Of a stretch of DNA of 64,000 nt, positions 23,870 to 33,922 are shown piece by piece. Under the pieces are notes generated by a model. It was given only the letters and a program-made list of their open reading frames with translations, made no database searches and was not told where the DNA came from. The number at the start of each line of letters is the position of its first letter. Positions within the stretch are counted from its first letter, which is position 1. The DNA comes from Halobacterium salinarum DSM 3754. GTDB lineage: Archaea > Halobacteriota > Halobacteria > Halobacteriales > Halobacteriaceae. The stretch spans positions 62,001-126,000 of the forward strand of contig NZ_VRYN01000001.1 in the NCBI RefSeq assembly GCF_008124605.1, in the 5' to 3' direction. The position numbers and the translations under genes are program-made.

Positions 23870-25181
23870 GTCGGCAAGCGGGATGGACGGCGTCGTGCTG
23901 GGCGGGACGGCGTCCGGCGTCGGAAAGACGGTGGCGACGCTGGCGGTCGCGCGGGCGCTCGCCGACGCCGGACACGACGTGCAGCCGGCGAAGGCCGGCC
24001 CCGACTTCATCGACCCGAGCCACCACGAGCCGGTCGTGGGCACGCCCTCGCGGTCGCTTGACCCGTGGTTGTCCGGGACCGACGGCATGCGCCGGACGTA
24101 CCACCAGGGGGACGGCGACGTCTGCGTGGTCGAAGGCATGATGGGGCTGTACGACGGCTCCGTGGCCAGCACCGCGCGCGTCGCGAGCGAGCTCGACCTC
24201 CCGGTGGTGCTCGTCGTGGACGCCAGCGCGGGCATGCAGAGCGTCGCCGCCACGGCACTGGGGTTCCAGGCGTACGCCGCCGAAGCATCCGTCGACGTGG
24301 ACGTGGCGGGCGTGCTCGCGCAGCGCGCCCACGGCGGCCGCCACGCCGACGGGATCCGGGACGCCCTCCCGGACAGCCTCACGTACTTCGGGCGCGTCCC
24401 GCCGCGGGACGACTTGGACGTCCCGGACCGCCACCTCGGCCTCCACATGGGCTCGGAAGCGGCGATCGACGACGACGCCGTGGACGCCGCCGCCGCCCAC
24501 GTCGCCGCCAAGCGCATCGCGGACGTGGCGCGAACGCCGCCGCGCCCGCCGGCCCACGATCCGGCCCCGGACACCGGCCAGACGGTCGCGGTCGCGGACG
24601 ACGCGGCGTTCTGTTTCGCGTATCCGGCGACCCGCGAGCGCCTCCGCGAGCGCGCCGACGTGGTCACGTTCTCGCCGGTTGCGGGCGACGACCTGCCGGC
24701 CTGCGATGGGGTCTACCTGCCCGGGGGGTACCCCGAGTTGCACACGGACGCCCTCGCCGACGCGCCCGCCCTGGACACGCTGGGCGCGCGGGCCGCCGAC
24801 GGCCTGCCGGTGTTGGGTGAGTGTGGCGGCCTCATGGCGCTGGCCGAATCGCTGACGACGACCGACGGCGACACCGCCGAGATGGCGGGCGTGTTGCCCG
24901 CTGACGTGCGGATGCAGGACCGCTATCAGGCGCTGGACCACGTCGAGCTCCGGGCGACCGGGGACACCCTCACCGCCGGCTCCGGGGCGACGCTGCGTGG
25001 CCACGAGTTCCACTACTCCGCGGCCACCGTGGCCAGCGACGCGCGCTTCGCGTTCGCCGTCGAGCGCGGCGACGGCATCGACGGCGACCACGACGGACTC
25101 ACCGAGTACCGGACGCTGGGCACGTACGCCCACGTCCACCCCGAGAGCACCGCGTTCGACGCCTTTCTCGATGCATTATGA
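23856..25181 (+). CDS. cbiA: CbiA/CobB, cobyrinate a,c-diamide synthase
   Basis: A 441-residue protein with [24 protein letters not shown] (P-loop of the DTB-synthetase-like domain), [14 protein letters not shown] and [12 protein letters not shown] class I-like glutaminase domain follows, with [16 protein letters not shown] and [13 protein letters not shown] (catalytic Cys in GECGG) and HEFHYSA. It amidates the a and c carboxylates with glutamine and ATP. The Cys is present, so glutamine can be used. It overlaps cobT and cobA. Confidence 0.95.
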
Positions 25182-25855
25182 CAGCCACCGACGACGACAC
25201 CACGACCGCCGACGAACAGGACGCCGACACGATGCGGCCCGCCGAGATCACGCCCACCGCCCCCGCGGAGTTCGGGCTCGTGCAGGTGTGGTGGGGTGAC
25301 GGCAAGGGCAAAACCACGGCCGCCCTCGGGATGGCGATGCGGGCGGCCGGCCACGGCTTCCGCACGCACGTGGTGCAGCTGATGAAAGGCGGGACCGGCA
25401 CCGTCGAGGACGTGCGCGGGGAGTACGCCGCCATCGACGCGGTGCCCGGGATCACCTACGAGAACGCCGGCCACTACGGCTGGCACGGGTTCCACGACGG
25501 CAGTAGCGACGACGAGCACGCTGCCCGCGCGAACGGCGGGCTCGCGCGCGCCCAGGAGATCGTGGACGCGTCCACCGGGGTGGACGGAGCGGTGCCCCTC
25601 GACGCCGACCCCACCGAGGGCGTGCATTTGCTCGTGCTGGACGAGGTGTTGTACGCCGCCAACCGCGGGCTGGTCGACCCCGAGGACGTGGTGGCGCTCA
25701 TCGACACCAAGCCCGACGACCTGGAGGTGGTGCTCACGGGCGGGCACACGGAGCCGACGTTCGTGACCGAGCGCGCGGACCTCGTCACGGAGGTTCGGAA
25801 GCAACGCCACCCCATGGAGAACGGGCAGGGCGCGCGCAAGGGGACGGAGTACTGA
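25178..25855 (+). CDS. cobA: CobA/BtuR, ATP:cob(I)alamin adenosyltransferase
   Basis: A 225-residue protein: [36 protein letters not shown] (P-loop GDGKGKTTA), [17 protein letters not shown] and [23 protein letters not shown], all CobA signatures. Near the end, [16 protein letters not shown] is the family tail. An acidic 27-residue leader precedes it. It makes the Co-C bond on the corrinoid. The genome also carries the unrelated PduO type at 3263. The ATG overlaps the cbiA stop. Confidence 0.94.
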   Translation: MTATDDDTTTADEQDADTMRPAEITPTAPAEFGLVQVWWGDGKGKTTAALGMAMRAAGHGFRTHVVQLMKGGTGTVEDVRGEYAAIDAVPGITYENAGHYGWHGFHDGSSDDEHAARANGGLARAQEIVDASTGVDGAVPLDADPTEGVHLLVLDEVLYAANRGLVDPEDVVALIDTKPDDLEVVLTGGHTEPTFVTERADLVTEVRKQRHPMENGQGARKGTEY

Positions 25856-25856
25856 G

Positions 25857-27395
25857 ATGACCGCGGGCGAGGACTGCCGGACGATCCTGGTAGCGGGGAC
25901 CGCCTCCCACGTCGGGAAGAGCACGGTCGCGGCGGGGCTCTGTCGGCTGCTCGCCGACCGCGGGCTGTCGGTCGCGCCGTTCAAGGCCCAGAACATGAGC
26001 AACAACGCCCGCGCGGTGCCGGTGGCCGACGGCGCGCCGCCAGCCGCCGACCCGTGGGGTGAAATCGGCGTGTCCCAGTACGTGCAGGCGCGGGCCGCCC
26101 GCACGGCGGCGTCGACGGACCACAACCCGGTGTTGTTGAAGCCCCGCGGGGACGCCGAGAGCCAACTCGTCGTGGACGGGCGGGCGGTCGGCCACTACAG
26201 CGCGGGGTCGTACTACGAGTCCCACTGGGCGGACGCCCGCGACGCCGCGGCCGCGGCCCACGCCCGCCTGGCCGCCGACAACGACGTGGTGGTCGCGGAG
26301 GGCGCCGGCAGCATCGCGGAGCTCAACCTCCACGACCGCGATCTGGCGAACCTCGAAACCGCGCGGTTCGCCGACGCCACCATCCTGCTCGTCGTGGACA
26401 TCGAGCGCGGCGGCGCGTTCGCCAGCCTCCACGGGACGCTGGCGCTGCTGCCCGACGACATCCGCGACCGGGTGGCGGGCGCGGTGATCACGAAGTTCCG
26501 CGGGGATCGGTCGCTGCTCGACCCCGGCATCACCGAGATCGAAGCGCGCACCGGCGTGCCGGTGCTCGGCGTCATCCCGCACGACGACCCGGGGTTGCCC
26601 GCGGAGGACAGCGTGTCACTGCCGGACCCCAGCGAGCGCGTGGTGGACGGCGGCCAGGACGGCGTCCCCGACGCGGCGTCGGTGACGGTGGCGGTGCCAC
26701 ACCTCCCCCACATCTCGAACTTCACTGACCTCGCGCCGCTGGCGCGCACGCCCGGCGTCCGCGTTGCCTACCAGCCACTGGACGCGCCGCTGGCGGCGGC
26801 CGACGCGGTCGTGCTCCCCGGCACCAAGAACACCGTCGACGACCTGCGGGCGGCCCGGGAGGCCGGCCTCGGGCGGGCGCTGCGCGCGTTCGACGGCCCG
26901 ATCGTCGGGCTGTGTGGCGGCTACCAGATGCTCGGCGACCGCATCACCGACGCCGCCACGGAGTCCACGGCCGACGACCTCGGGGCCGTCGACGGCGTTG
27001 GCGTGCTCCCCGTGGAGACCGCCTTTCAGCCGGACAAGCGCGTCGAGGCGGTCACCCGAGAGCTCGCCGACTGTGGGGCGCTCGGCGGCGCAACGGGCGC
27101 CGTCACCGGCTACGAGATCCACATGGGCCGAACCACCGTGCCGGACGGCGTCCCCCAGCCGGTCGGCCCGGCGAGCGCGGCCCGGGGGCGCGTGCTCGGC
27201 ACCTACCTCCACGGGCTGTTCGGGAACGACGCCGCACGCAGGGGGTTCCGGGACGCCGTCTTCGCGGCCGCCGGCGTCGAACAGCCCGCGCCCGCCGACA
27301 CCCCTGACCAGTCGCCGTCCGATGCGGCAGCCGCGCTCGTCGACGCGCACGTCGACCTCGACCCGCTCGGGGTGCCCCCCGCCCCGGACGCGTGA
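25857..27395 (+). CDS. cbiP: CbiP, adenosylcobyrate synthase
   Basis: A 512-residue protein: [23 protein letters not shown] (P-loop), [27 protein letters not shown] and [20 protein letters not shown], then the glutaminase domain with [29 protein letters not shown] (catalytic Cys) and GYEIHMGRT. This is the standard CbiP/CobQ architecture. It amidates carboxylates b, d, e and g. It lies 1 nt after cobA. The C-terminal 30 residues are an acidic tail without conserved features. Confidence 0.95.
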   Translation: MTAGEDCRTILVAGTASHVGKSTVAAGLCRLLADRGLSVAPFKAQNMSNNARAVPVADGAPPAADPWGEIGVSQYVQARAARTAASTDHNPVLLKPRGDAESQLVVDGRAVGHYSAGSYYESHWADARDAAAAAHARLAADNDVVVAEGAGSIAELNLHDRDLANLETARFADATILLVVDIERGGAFASLHGTLALLPDDIRDRVAGAVITKFRGDRSLLDPGITEIEARTGVPVLGVIPHDDPGLPAEDSVSLPDPSERVVDGGQDGVPDAASVTVAVPHLPHISNFTDLAPLARTPGVRVAYQPLDAPLAAADAVVLPGTKNTVDDLRAAREAGLGRALRAFDGPIVGLCGGYQMLGDRITDAATESTADDLGAVDGVGVLPVETAFQPDKRVEAVTRELADCGALGGATGAVTGYEIHMGRTTVPDGVPQPVGPASAARGRVLGTYLHGLFGNDAARRGFRDAVFAAAGVEQPAPADTPDQSPSDAAAALVDAHVDLDPLGVPPAPDA

Positions 27396-27433
27396 CCGAC
27401 CGATTCAAGTCCGCGTGCGGCCAGCGTTCTACC

Positions 27434-28051
27434 GTGTCAACGTCGTTTGATCTGTTCGGGACGCTCGTGGACGCGCCGCGGCCCGAAGCCCCGGCGACCG
27501 CGGTCGCGGACGCGCTCGCCGCCGCCGGCGTCCGGGTGCCCGACGACTGGACGGCGGCGTACCGGCAGCCACACGCCGACCACGCGCCGGGCATGGAGCG
27601 GTCGCTGTCCGCGCACGTCGCCGACGCCCTCGAAAGCCGGGGGGTTGAGGCGCCCTCGGACACGGTCCGGGCGGCCACGCTTGCCGCCTTCGAGACGCCC
27701 GTCCAGCGTCGCCCCGGCGCGGCCGCCGCGGTCGAGGCGGCCGCCGAGCGCGGCCCGGTGGCGGTGCTCTCGAACTGCAGTGTCCCCGGCCTCGCCGAGC
27801 GCGCGCTCTCCCAGGCCGGCCTCGCCGACCGCTTCGACGCCGTCGTGACGAGCGTGGGCTGTGGCTGGCGGAAACCCCACGCCAACGCCTTCCAGGCGGT
27901 CGCCGACGCGCTGGATGCGCCGCCGGAAACGCTGGTGCACATCGGCGACGACCCAGAGGCTGACGGCGGCATCACCGCAGTGGGCGGGCGGGCGGTGTTG
28001 CTCACCGAAACCCCACTCCAGGCCGTGCCCGCTGCCCTCGACGACGCATGA
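27434..28051 (+). CDS. HAD-superfamily phosphatase of the cobalamin operon
   Basis: A 205-residue HAD hydrolase: SFDLFGTLVDAP (motif I, 'FDLFGTL' subgroup), VLSNCSVPGLAERAL (motif II), GCGWRKPHANAF (motif III Lys) and HIGDDPEADGGITAVGG (motif IV). I chose GTG 27434 because the HAD fold starts directly after it. An upstream GTG at 27392 overlaps the cbiP stop and would add 14 residues. Its place between cbiP and cbiB suggests it removes a phosphate in nucleotide-loop assembly, such as the CobC/CobZ step (alpha-ribazole-5'-phosphate or cobalamin-5'-phosphate). No other such enzyme is seen here. Confidence 0.85.
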   Translation: MSTSFDLFGTLVDAPRPEAPATAVADALAAAGVRVPDDWTAAYRQPHADHAPGMERSLSAHVADALESRGVEAPSDTVRAATLAAFETPVQRRPGAAAAVEAAAERGPVAVLSNCSVPGLAERALSQAGLADRFDAVVTSVGCGWRKPHANAFQAVADALDAPPETLVHIGDDPEADGGITAVGGRAVLLTETPLQAVPAALDDA

Positions 28052-28974
28052 CCGCGGCGGCCGTGGGAGCGGTCGCCGTGGGGGTCGCCCTCGACGCCGC
28101 GATCGCGGAGCCGCCGGCCGGCTGCCACCCCGTGGCGTGGTTCGGGCGCGCTGTCGGTGTCGTCGACCGACCGTGGACGCGGCCGCTGGCCGTGGGCGCG
28201 CTCGCCGCGATCGCGTTGCCGCTTGCCGCCGCCGCCACTGTCTGGGCGGCAGTCACGGTGGCGACCTGGGGAAGCGCACTGGCGGGCGCGGTCGTGGCCG
28301 GGCTCGTGGTGTTCGTGACGACCAGCCGGCGCATGCTGCTGGCGGAGGCAAGCGGCGTCATCGCCGCCACGAGAACCGAGAACAGCCTCGACGCCGCCAG
28401 ACGCCGGCTGCGCGCGCTCGCGGGCCGCGATCCCGACGCGCTGTCGGCCGGCGAGCTGCGCAGCGCGGCCGTCGAGAGCACCGCCGAAAACCTGGCTGAC
28501 GGCCTGGTCGCGCCGCTGGCGGCGTTCGCCGTGGGCGCGGCGGTCGTGTCGCTGCCCGTGGGCGCGGCCGCCGCGGCGTGGGTGAAAGCCGTGAACACGC
28601 TCGACTCCATGCTCGGCTACCGGTCGAAGCGCGTGGGCACCGCGAGCGCGCGCCTCGACGACGCCGTGATGTGGGTGCCGGCGCGGCTGGCCGCGGTTCT
28701 GATCGCGGCCACCGCCCGCGCCCCCGCTGCGGTGTCCCGGGCCGCCGCCGACGCCGGCGCTCCCCCGTCGCCCAACTCCGGGTGGCCGATGGCGACGCTG
28801 GCGGCGGTCCTGGACTGCCGGCTGGTGAAACCCGGGGTGTACGAGCTCCGCGAGGCCGCCGCGCTCCCCGGACTGGCAGAGAGCCGGCGCGGCGTCCGCG
28901 TGGTGAGCACTGCGGGCGGCCTCGCGTACGCGCTCACTGCGGCGGTCGTCTACGCCGGAGGTGGCGGGCTGTGA
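28048..28974 (+). CDS. cbiB: CbiB, adenosylcobinamide-phosphate synthase
   Basis: A 308-residue membrane protein with CbiB signatures: PPAGCHPVAWFGRAVGVVD (family 'pHPV..iG'), AVESTAENLADGLVAPLAAF, KAVNTLDSMLGYRS and RLDDAVMWVPARL, with about five hydrophobic segments. It joins the aminopropanol phosphate side chain to adenosylcobyrate. The ENxxDG segment is the family core. It overlaps both the HAD gene and cobS by 4 nt. Confidence 0.93.
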   Translation: MTAAAVGAVAVGVALDAAIAEPPAGCHPVAWFGRAVGVVDRPWTRPLAVGALAAIALPLAAAATVWAAVTVATWGSALAGAVVAGLVVFVTTSRRMLLAEASGVIAATRTENSLDAARRRLRALAGRDPDALSAGELRSAAVESTAENLADGLVAPLAAFAVGAAVVSLPVGAAAAAWVKAVNTLDSMLGYRSKRVGTASARLDDAVMWVPARLAAVLIAATARAPAAVSRAAADAGAPPSPNSGWPMATLAAVLDCRLVKPGVYELREAAALPGLAESRRGVRVVSTAGGLAYALTAAVVYAGGGGL

Positions 28975-29714
28975 GAGACGCCCTCCTGGGTGCGGTGAGC
29001 TTCCTCACGCGGCTGCCCGTGGCGTACAGCGAACCCCGCTGGGAGGCGTTCATCACCGCCCCGTGGGCGTTCCCGCTGGCGGGCTACGTCGTCGGCGCGC
29101 TCCTCGCCGTGCCGATGCTGGCGGGCGGCGTCCCCCACGGAACGGTCGCGTTCGCGTACCTCGCCGTGGTGTTCGCGGTCACCGGCATCAACCACCTCGA
29201 CGGCGTCGCGGACGCCGGTGACGCGGCGGTGGTGCACGGCGACCCCGCCGACCGTCGCACGGTGCTGAAGGACACGACGACCGGCGTGGGCGCCATCGCC
29301 GCGGTGGTCGTGGTCGTCGCCGGCCTGGTGACCGGCAGCCTGGGTGTGGCTGCCCTCCCAACGTGGACCGCCGTGGGGGTCGTCGTCGCGACCGAGGTGG
29401 GCGCGAAAACCAGCATGGCGGCGGTGGCGTGTCTCGCGCACGCCCCACACGACGGGCTGGGCTCGCAGTTCACCGGGAACGCGACGCCCGGCGCGCTGCC
29501 AGCGGTCGCGGGTGTCGCGCTCCCGGTGGCCCTGGCGTCCGTGCCGTCGCCGGCCGCGGCCGGCGCGCTGGCGGGCGCGGTCGGCGCGGGCGCGCTGACG
29601 CGGCGCTGGCTCACGGGACTGCTGGGCGGAGCGAACGGCGACGTGTTCGGCGCGGTCAACGAGGTCAGTCGCGTGGTCGGACTCCACGCGGGGGTGGTCG
29701 TGTGGACGCTGTGA
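28971..29714 (+). CDS. cobS: CobS, adenosylcobinamide-GDP ribazoletransferase
   Basis: A 247-residue multi-pass protein: GAVSFLTRLPVAY (typical CobS N-terminus), GINHLDGVADAGDAAVVHG (the CDP-alcohol transferase-like 'DGlaD..Da' acidic motif), VLKDTTTGVGAIA and LTGLLGGANGDVFGAVNEVSRVVGL ('GD..Ga..e'). It joins the activated corrinoid to alpha-ribazole in the membrane. GTG 28971 overlaps the cbiB stop. Confidence 0.93.
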   Translation: MRDALLGAVSFLTRLPVAYSEPRWEAFITAPWAFPLAGYVVGALLAVPMLAGGVPHGTVAFAYLAVVFAVTGINHLDGVADAGDAAVVHGDPADRRTVLKDTTTGVGAIAAVVVVVAGLVTGSLGVAALPTWTAVGVVVATEVGAKTSMAAVACLAHAPHDGLGSQFTGNATPGALPAVAGVALPVALASVPSPAAAGALAGAVGAGALTRRWLTGLLGGANGDVFGAVNEVSRVVGLHAGVVVWTL

Positions 29715-30283
29715 TGATGTGTGGCGGGCGCGGCACCAGGCTGGACGCCGCCGCCGAGAAGCCGCTGTTCGAGGTCGGCGGGCGCGCGATGGTCGATCAC
29801 GTCCGGGCGGCGCTCGAAGCCGCCGGCCGGATCGACACCACCCACGCCGCCGTGTCGCCGCACGCGCCCGACACCGCAGCCCACCTCGCGGCCACGCCGC
29901 TGTCGCTCATCGAGACGCCGGGCGACGGCTACGTGGCGGACCTCACGGCGGCACTGGATGCGGTCGGGACGCCCGTGCTGACGGTCGCCGCCGACCTCCC
30001 ACTGCTGGCCCCCGCCGTCGTGGATACCGTGGTCGCCGCCGCCGACGGCGCGACGACGAGCGCGTGCGTCCCGCGAGCGCTGAAACACGAACTCGGCGTG
30101 AGTACTGACGCCGACGCCGACGCGTGGGTGCCCACCGGCGTCAACGTCGTCGGCGGGGGCGACACCGAGGCCACCCACCGGAGCTTCGACGCGCGCCTCG
30201 CGGTGAACGTGAACCACCGATCCGACGCCGCGGTGGCGGCGCGGCTGCTCGCGGCCACCGACCGCAGGAATCACCCCCGGTGA
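29702..30283 (+). CDS. cobY: CobY, GTP:adenosylcobinamide-phosphate guanylyltransferase
   Basis: A 193-residue nucleotidyltransferase: DAVMMCGGRGTRLDAAAEKPLFEVGGRAMVDHV is the GTP-binding start, as in methanogen CobY ('aGGkGTRm...EKPll...gkpm'). VAADLPLLAP, WVPTGVNVVGGGD and LAVNVNH follow. CobY is the archaeal replacement of bacterial CobU and makes adenosylcobinamide-GDP. GTG 29702 gives the expected MDAVMM start and overlaps cobS by 13 nt. Confidence 0.93.
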   Translation: MDAVMMCGGRGTRLDAAAEKPLFEVGGRAMVDHVRAALEAAGRIDTTHAAVSPHAPDTAAHLAATPLSLIETPGDGYVADLTAALDAVGTPVLTVAADLPLLAPAVVDTVVAAADGATTSACVPRALKHELGVSTDADADAWVPTGVNVVGGGDTEATHRSFDARLAVNVNHRSDAAVAARLLAATDRRNHPR

Positions 30284-30300
30284 GCCCGTGACACACGACA

Positions 30301-31311
30301 ATGCACCCTGACGCCGTCCGCGACGCCGGCCGGGTTGCCCACGGCGGCAGCGACGACCCCGACGTGCTCGACTTCAGCGCGAACACCACCCCGCGGACGC
30401 CCCCCGGCACCCGAGCGGCGTACGCCGCCGCGCTCGACGACGCCGCCCGCTACCCCGACGACGACTACCCCGCGTTCCGGGCGGCCGCCGCCGACCACGT
30501 TGACTGCGCCCGGGACACCGTCGTGCAGACGCCGGGCGGTCTCGCCGGCATCCGGCTGGCCATCGAAACCCGTGTCACGCCCGGCGACACCGTGCTCGTG
30601 CCGGCCCCGAGCTTCAGCGAGTACGCCCGCGAGGTCGAACTGCAGGGCGCAACGCCCGTCTTCGTGCCACACGACGCCCTCCTCGACGCCGACCCCAGCG
30701 AGCACACGCTGGCGATCGCGTGCACCCCCAACAACCCCACCGGCGACCGCTACGACGACGACGCATTGCGCGCGTTCGCCGCGCGCTGCCGGGCCGCAAA
30801 CACCGAACTGCTGGTCGACGAGGCGTTCCTGGGGTTCACCGACGCCCCCTCGATCGCCGGGACCCCGGGGGTCGTGGTCGCGCGCTCGCTCACCAAGCTG
30901 TTCGGGCTGCCCGGGCTGCGCGCGGGGTTCCTGGTGGCCGTCGGCGACCGCCTGACGACCCTCCGCACGGCGCGCCGGACGTGGAACCTCGGCGCGCCCG
31001 CCGCGGCCGTGGGTGCCCACGCGATGCGCCAGTCCGAGTTCGTCGCCGAAACCCGGCGGCACGTCGCCAGCGAACGGGCGCGCATGCGGGCCGCTCTGTC
31101 CGACGCCTTCGACGTGCATCCGTCGAGTGCGCCGTTCCTCCTGCTCGATGTCGGTCCGCGGCCCGTCGACGCCGTCATGGCCGCCGCCAGCGCCGAGGGC
31201 ATCAGGCTCCGGGACGCCACCACGTTCCGAGGGCTCGACAGCCACGTGCGGGTCGCCGTCCGCACCCCCGACGAGAACGACCGCCTCTTGGCGGCGCTGG
31301 CGGATGTTTGA
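30301..31311 (+). CDS. cobD: CobD-like threonine-phosphate decarboxylase (HisC family)
   Basis: A 336-residue PLP enzyme of aminotransferase class I: LDFSANTTPRTPPG (CobD 'DfS.N..p.g'), ACTPNNPTGDRYDDD, LLVDEAFLGF and SLTKLFGLPGLRAGFLVA with the PLP lysine at Lys199. The sequence could also be read as a HisC-like aminotransferase, but the start and the operon favour CobD, which makes aminopropanol phosphate for CbiB. It starts 17 nt after cobY and overlaps cbiZ by 8 nt. Confidence 0.88.
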   Translation: MHPDAVRDAGRVAHGGSDDPDVLDFSANTTPRTPPGTRAAYAAALDDAARYPDDDYPAFRAAAADHVDCARDTVVQTPGGLAGIRLAIETRVTPGDTVLVPAPSFSEYAREVELQGATPVFVPHDALLDADPSEHTLAIACTPNNPTGDRYDDDALRAFAARCRAANTELLVDEAFLGFTDAPSIAGTPGVVVARSLTKLFGLPGLRAGFLVAVGDRLTTLRTARRTWNLGAPAAAVGAHAMRQSEFVAETRRHVASERARMRAALSDAFDVHPSSAPFLLLDVGPRPVDAVMAAASAEGIRLRDATTFRGLDSHVRVAVRTPDENDRLLAALADV

Positions 31312-31999
31312 GACGACGCTGCACGACGGCGTGCTCGAACTCGCCGCCCCGGGCGCGCGGTGGCTCTCGACCGGCTGGAACGGCGGCGACACGCGCGCGG
31401 ACCGCGCGTACAGCATCACCGTGCCCGACGACTGGGCCCCCGACAGCACCCATGAGTACGTCACCGACCGCCTCGCAGCCGCGGGCTTCGCGCCCCGCGA
31501 CGACGCCCCCGTGTTGCTCACCGGCGTCGCACAGGAGCACGCGCGCATCGCGCGCTGCGGCCCGGTCGCGGTCGCGGCGACCGCCGGCCTCTCGAACCCC
31601 GCCGCGCTCCCGATGGACCCCGACGGCGGCACCCTCCCGGACGCCAAGCGCGCACCGCCGGGCACGGTGAACCTCGTCGCCGCGACGACCCGGGCGCTCG
31701 ACGACGCCGCGCTCTCGAACCTCGTCGCGGTCGCGGCAGAAGCAAAAGCCGCGACGCTGCTCGCCACCGCCGGGTTCCCCGGCACGACCAGCGACGCCGT
31801 GGTTGTGGCCTGCGACCCTGGCGGCGAAACCGCGCCGTACTCCGGGAGTGCAACGCCCGTGGGGGCTGCCACCCGAGCCTGCGTCCGGGAGGCCGTGCGC
31901 GCCAGCCTCGACAGCCGCGACGCTGCCAGCCCCGACTCGGTGGAATCGGCCGCGCACGGCACGACGACGGACGTGCAGGCGGCCGTGTTTCGGCCGTAA
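31304..31999 (+). CDS. cbiZ: CbiZ, adenosylcobinamide amidohydrolase
   Basis: A 231-residue protein with CbiZ features: RWLSTGWNGGDTRADRAYSITVP, LLTGVAQEHARIARCGPVAVAATAGLSNPAAL, PGTVNLVAATTRALDDAALSNLVAVAAEAKAATL and DAVVVACDPGG. It cleaves the aminopropanol arm from salvaged cobinamide so that cobyrate can re-enter the pathway. It is the last gene of the cobT operon; the base composition changes sharply right after its stop. Confidence 0.92.
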   Translation: MFETTLHDGVLELAAPGARWLSTGWNGGDTRADRAYSITVPDDWAPDSTHEYVTDRLAAAGFAPRDDAPVLLTGVAQEHARIARCGPVAVAATAGLSNPAALPMDPDGGTLPDAKRAPPGTVNLVAATTRALDDAALSNLVAVAAEAKAATLLATAGFPGTTSDAVVVACDPGGETAPYSGSATPVGAATRACVREAVRASLDSRDAASPDSVESAAHGTTTDVQAAVFRP

Positions 32000-32065
32000 T
32001 AATACGCCGAGCGTAGTCAACAAACGTACAAATATATAATTAATACAATTGTATATGAGTCAGGA

Positions 32066-33922
32066 TTATATTAAGTCTTCCTGGTCGTTCATCGAGATGT
32101 TATTTCGGTCTGGAGACTGGTTCAGCAGGTCAGAGATGATCATATCTTTTCGCGCTTCCAGGAACTCGCCAACGTTTTCGATCTCATAAAGCTCGTTGGA
32201 CTCTGGGATCCGATGGCGTTGCATATAGTCATCGGAGCGCGTCGGCAGCCATTCAGCAGGAGGTTTATCAGATTTTTTCCGGTTAGGCCTTTCCCTAATC
32301 AGTTGTAGGTTTGCAGGGTTATCTCGGAGCTTTTCAATTTTACTAGCCTCTTCTCGCGACATCCCGACCTCATCGACGAGATAATCACTCTTTAATTTTG
32401 ACTTCGGGAATATATGATCTACCTCAAAGCTATAATTCTCGTTAGCCACGTTGGGGAAGTAAAGGAGAGAAAGTACGACACGGAGGACACGGTTACTCTT
32501 AGAGCTGTCATTGAACCACCTCTCTATATTTTCACGGTCGAAACCCATCGACTTATTATAATTATTCAAAGTACTCTCGATCTCATTGAGCGGGAATTCA
32601 TTTGCAGGTGATTCCCTCAACGCTTTCCTCACACCTCGAATCGTCTGGATTGTTCCACCAGTTGTGAGTTCACCGTTGGTTACGATTGAGCACATCCAGT
32701 AGAGGATTTTCTGCCTATTCTCCTTACCATGTTTTGACTCGTACGAGATAGTAGGGTTACCATTGGAATAAAAATAGTATATAACCGGTAATAGAGAGAT
32801 TTTACTGCGGATGTGGCTAGTCGTAAACCCATAACTTTTCATCAAGTCCAAAGTACGGAAAAGAGATTTTTCAAACTCCGGACTCATCCAAGCATCTTTC
32901 ATTTTAGACAGAGTACTCTTAGTGAAATTAGACAGAGAGAATGAGAGACTGGAGACCTCTCCAGTCAACATCAAAGCTCGAAGAACAAAATTAGAGTCAA
33001 ATTCTACGGTCCCTCTTGATTCGTGCTTGTTTAGTTTATCAACAAGAGCCTGAATTTCTTCTCTTGCCACAATACTGTTAGTTTGATCCTCGCGACTCCA
33101 ATGGGCTGTAGCAATTGAAAGTAGTATATCAGATTTCTTTAACTGCGTGCCGCCTTCATTAGCCCTCAAAAATATATCAAGCACTTTTTCTTGACTTTCT
33201 TCTTCTCCCTCAAAGTACGAAATTACCTCTTTATCATGTATTGAATTATATAAATTGTTAATGTTTTTGCTCACTGGCCCCCGTGCCGTTTCTTCATTTA
33301 TTTCATCCATTTCTTCTATTTCGCTTATTAGTTTCTCACTTTCTTCAGTGAAATCAGTCACGTCCAAAATGTTTTGCACTTTATACCAGTACTCTCCTTT
33401 AGAATGTTGTGGATTTGGAGTCTTAAACTCAAACTGGTATCTTCTCTCGTTCACTTCCTCGTTAGTGGGCGACAAAACGTTCAAGTACAGCTGCTTCTTT
33501 TCCCAGGATTCTGTGCGACTTCGCCGTTTGTTGTGCTTTTTTGTGGTTAATGTCCCTTTGAGTCCTATAAAAAACGAGGTGAGGCGTTGCTGCCCATCTA
33601 AAACCAGGTTGATACGGTTAGGAGATCCATTGATGTCGTCTCTATACCTCTTATTATGATATCTGACATCTTCTAGCTCGTCCGGATGTATTGGATCTAC
33701 GATGTAGTTTTTGACAAACTCATACTTTATTCTATCCTTAGCATAATCTCCTTTTACTCTCCAAAAGAGGAACGATCCAATGGGATATCCGCGTAGTACA
33801 GAATCAAATAGATCTAGAATTTGGTTTTTGTCCCACACAAACTCCCTCTGTATCGCAGGCATTAAGTAATTATAATTTACGTCGTTAACAATGCTAGCGA
33901 TTGTTGTCGACTGGTACCCCAT
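32066..33922 (-). CDS. GmrSD-like DUF262/DUF1524 protein (type IV restriction candidate)
   Basis: A 618-residue protein. The N-terminal DUF262 domain has IQREFVWDKNQILDLFDSVLRGYPIGSFLFW and VLDGQQRLTSFFIG (DGQQR, the ParB/Srx-like NTP-binding motif of GmrS). The C-terminal DUF1524 domain, from about residue 490, has FEVDHIFPKSKL and NPANLQLIRERPNRKKSD, an HNH-type nuclease site as in GmrD. Single-chain GmrSD enzymes cut DNA with modified cytosines, mostly phage DNA. Codons are AT-rich compared with all other genes here, so it is recently acquired. No methyltransferase is beside it, as expected for type IV. Confidence 0.88.
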   Translation of the reverse strand: MGYQSTTIASIVNDVNYNYLMPAIQREFVWDKNQILDLFDSVLRGYPIGSFLFWRVKGDYAKDRIKYEFVKNYIVDPIHPDELEDVRYHNKRYRDDINGSPNRINLVLDGQQRLTSFFIGLKGTLTTKKHNKRRSRTESWEKKQLYLNVLSPTNEEVNERRYQFEFKTPNPQHSKGEYWYKVQNILDVTDFTEESEKLISEIEEMDEINEETARGPVSKNINNLYNSIHDKEVISYFEGEEESQEKVLDIFLRANEGGTQLKKSDILLSIATAHWSREDQTNSIVAREEIQALVDKLNKHESRGTVEFDSNFVLRALMLTGEVSSLSFSLSNFTKSTLSKMKDAWMSPEFEKSLFRTLDLMKSYGFTTSHIRSKISLLPVIYYFYSNGNPTISYESKHGKENRQKILYWMCSIVTNGELTTGGTIQTIRGVRKALRESPANEFPLNEIESTLNNYNKSMGFDRENIERWFNDSSKSNRVLRVVLSLLYFPNVANENYSFEVDHIFPKSKLKSDYLVDEVGMSREEASKIEKLRDNPANLQLIRERPNRKKSDKPPAEWLPTRSDDYMQRHRIPESNELYEIENVGEFLEARKDMIISDLLNQSPDRNNISMNDQEDLI

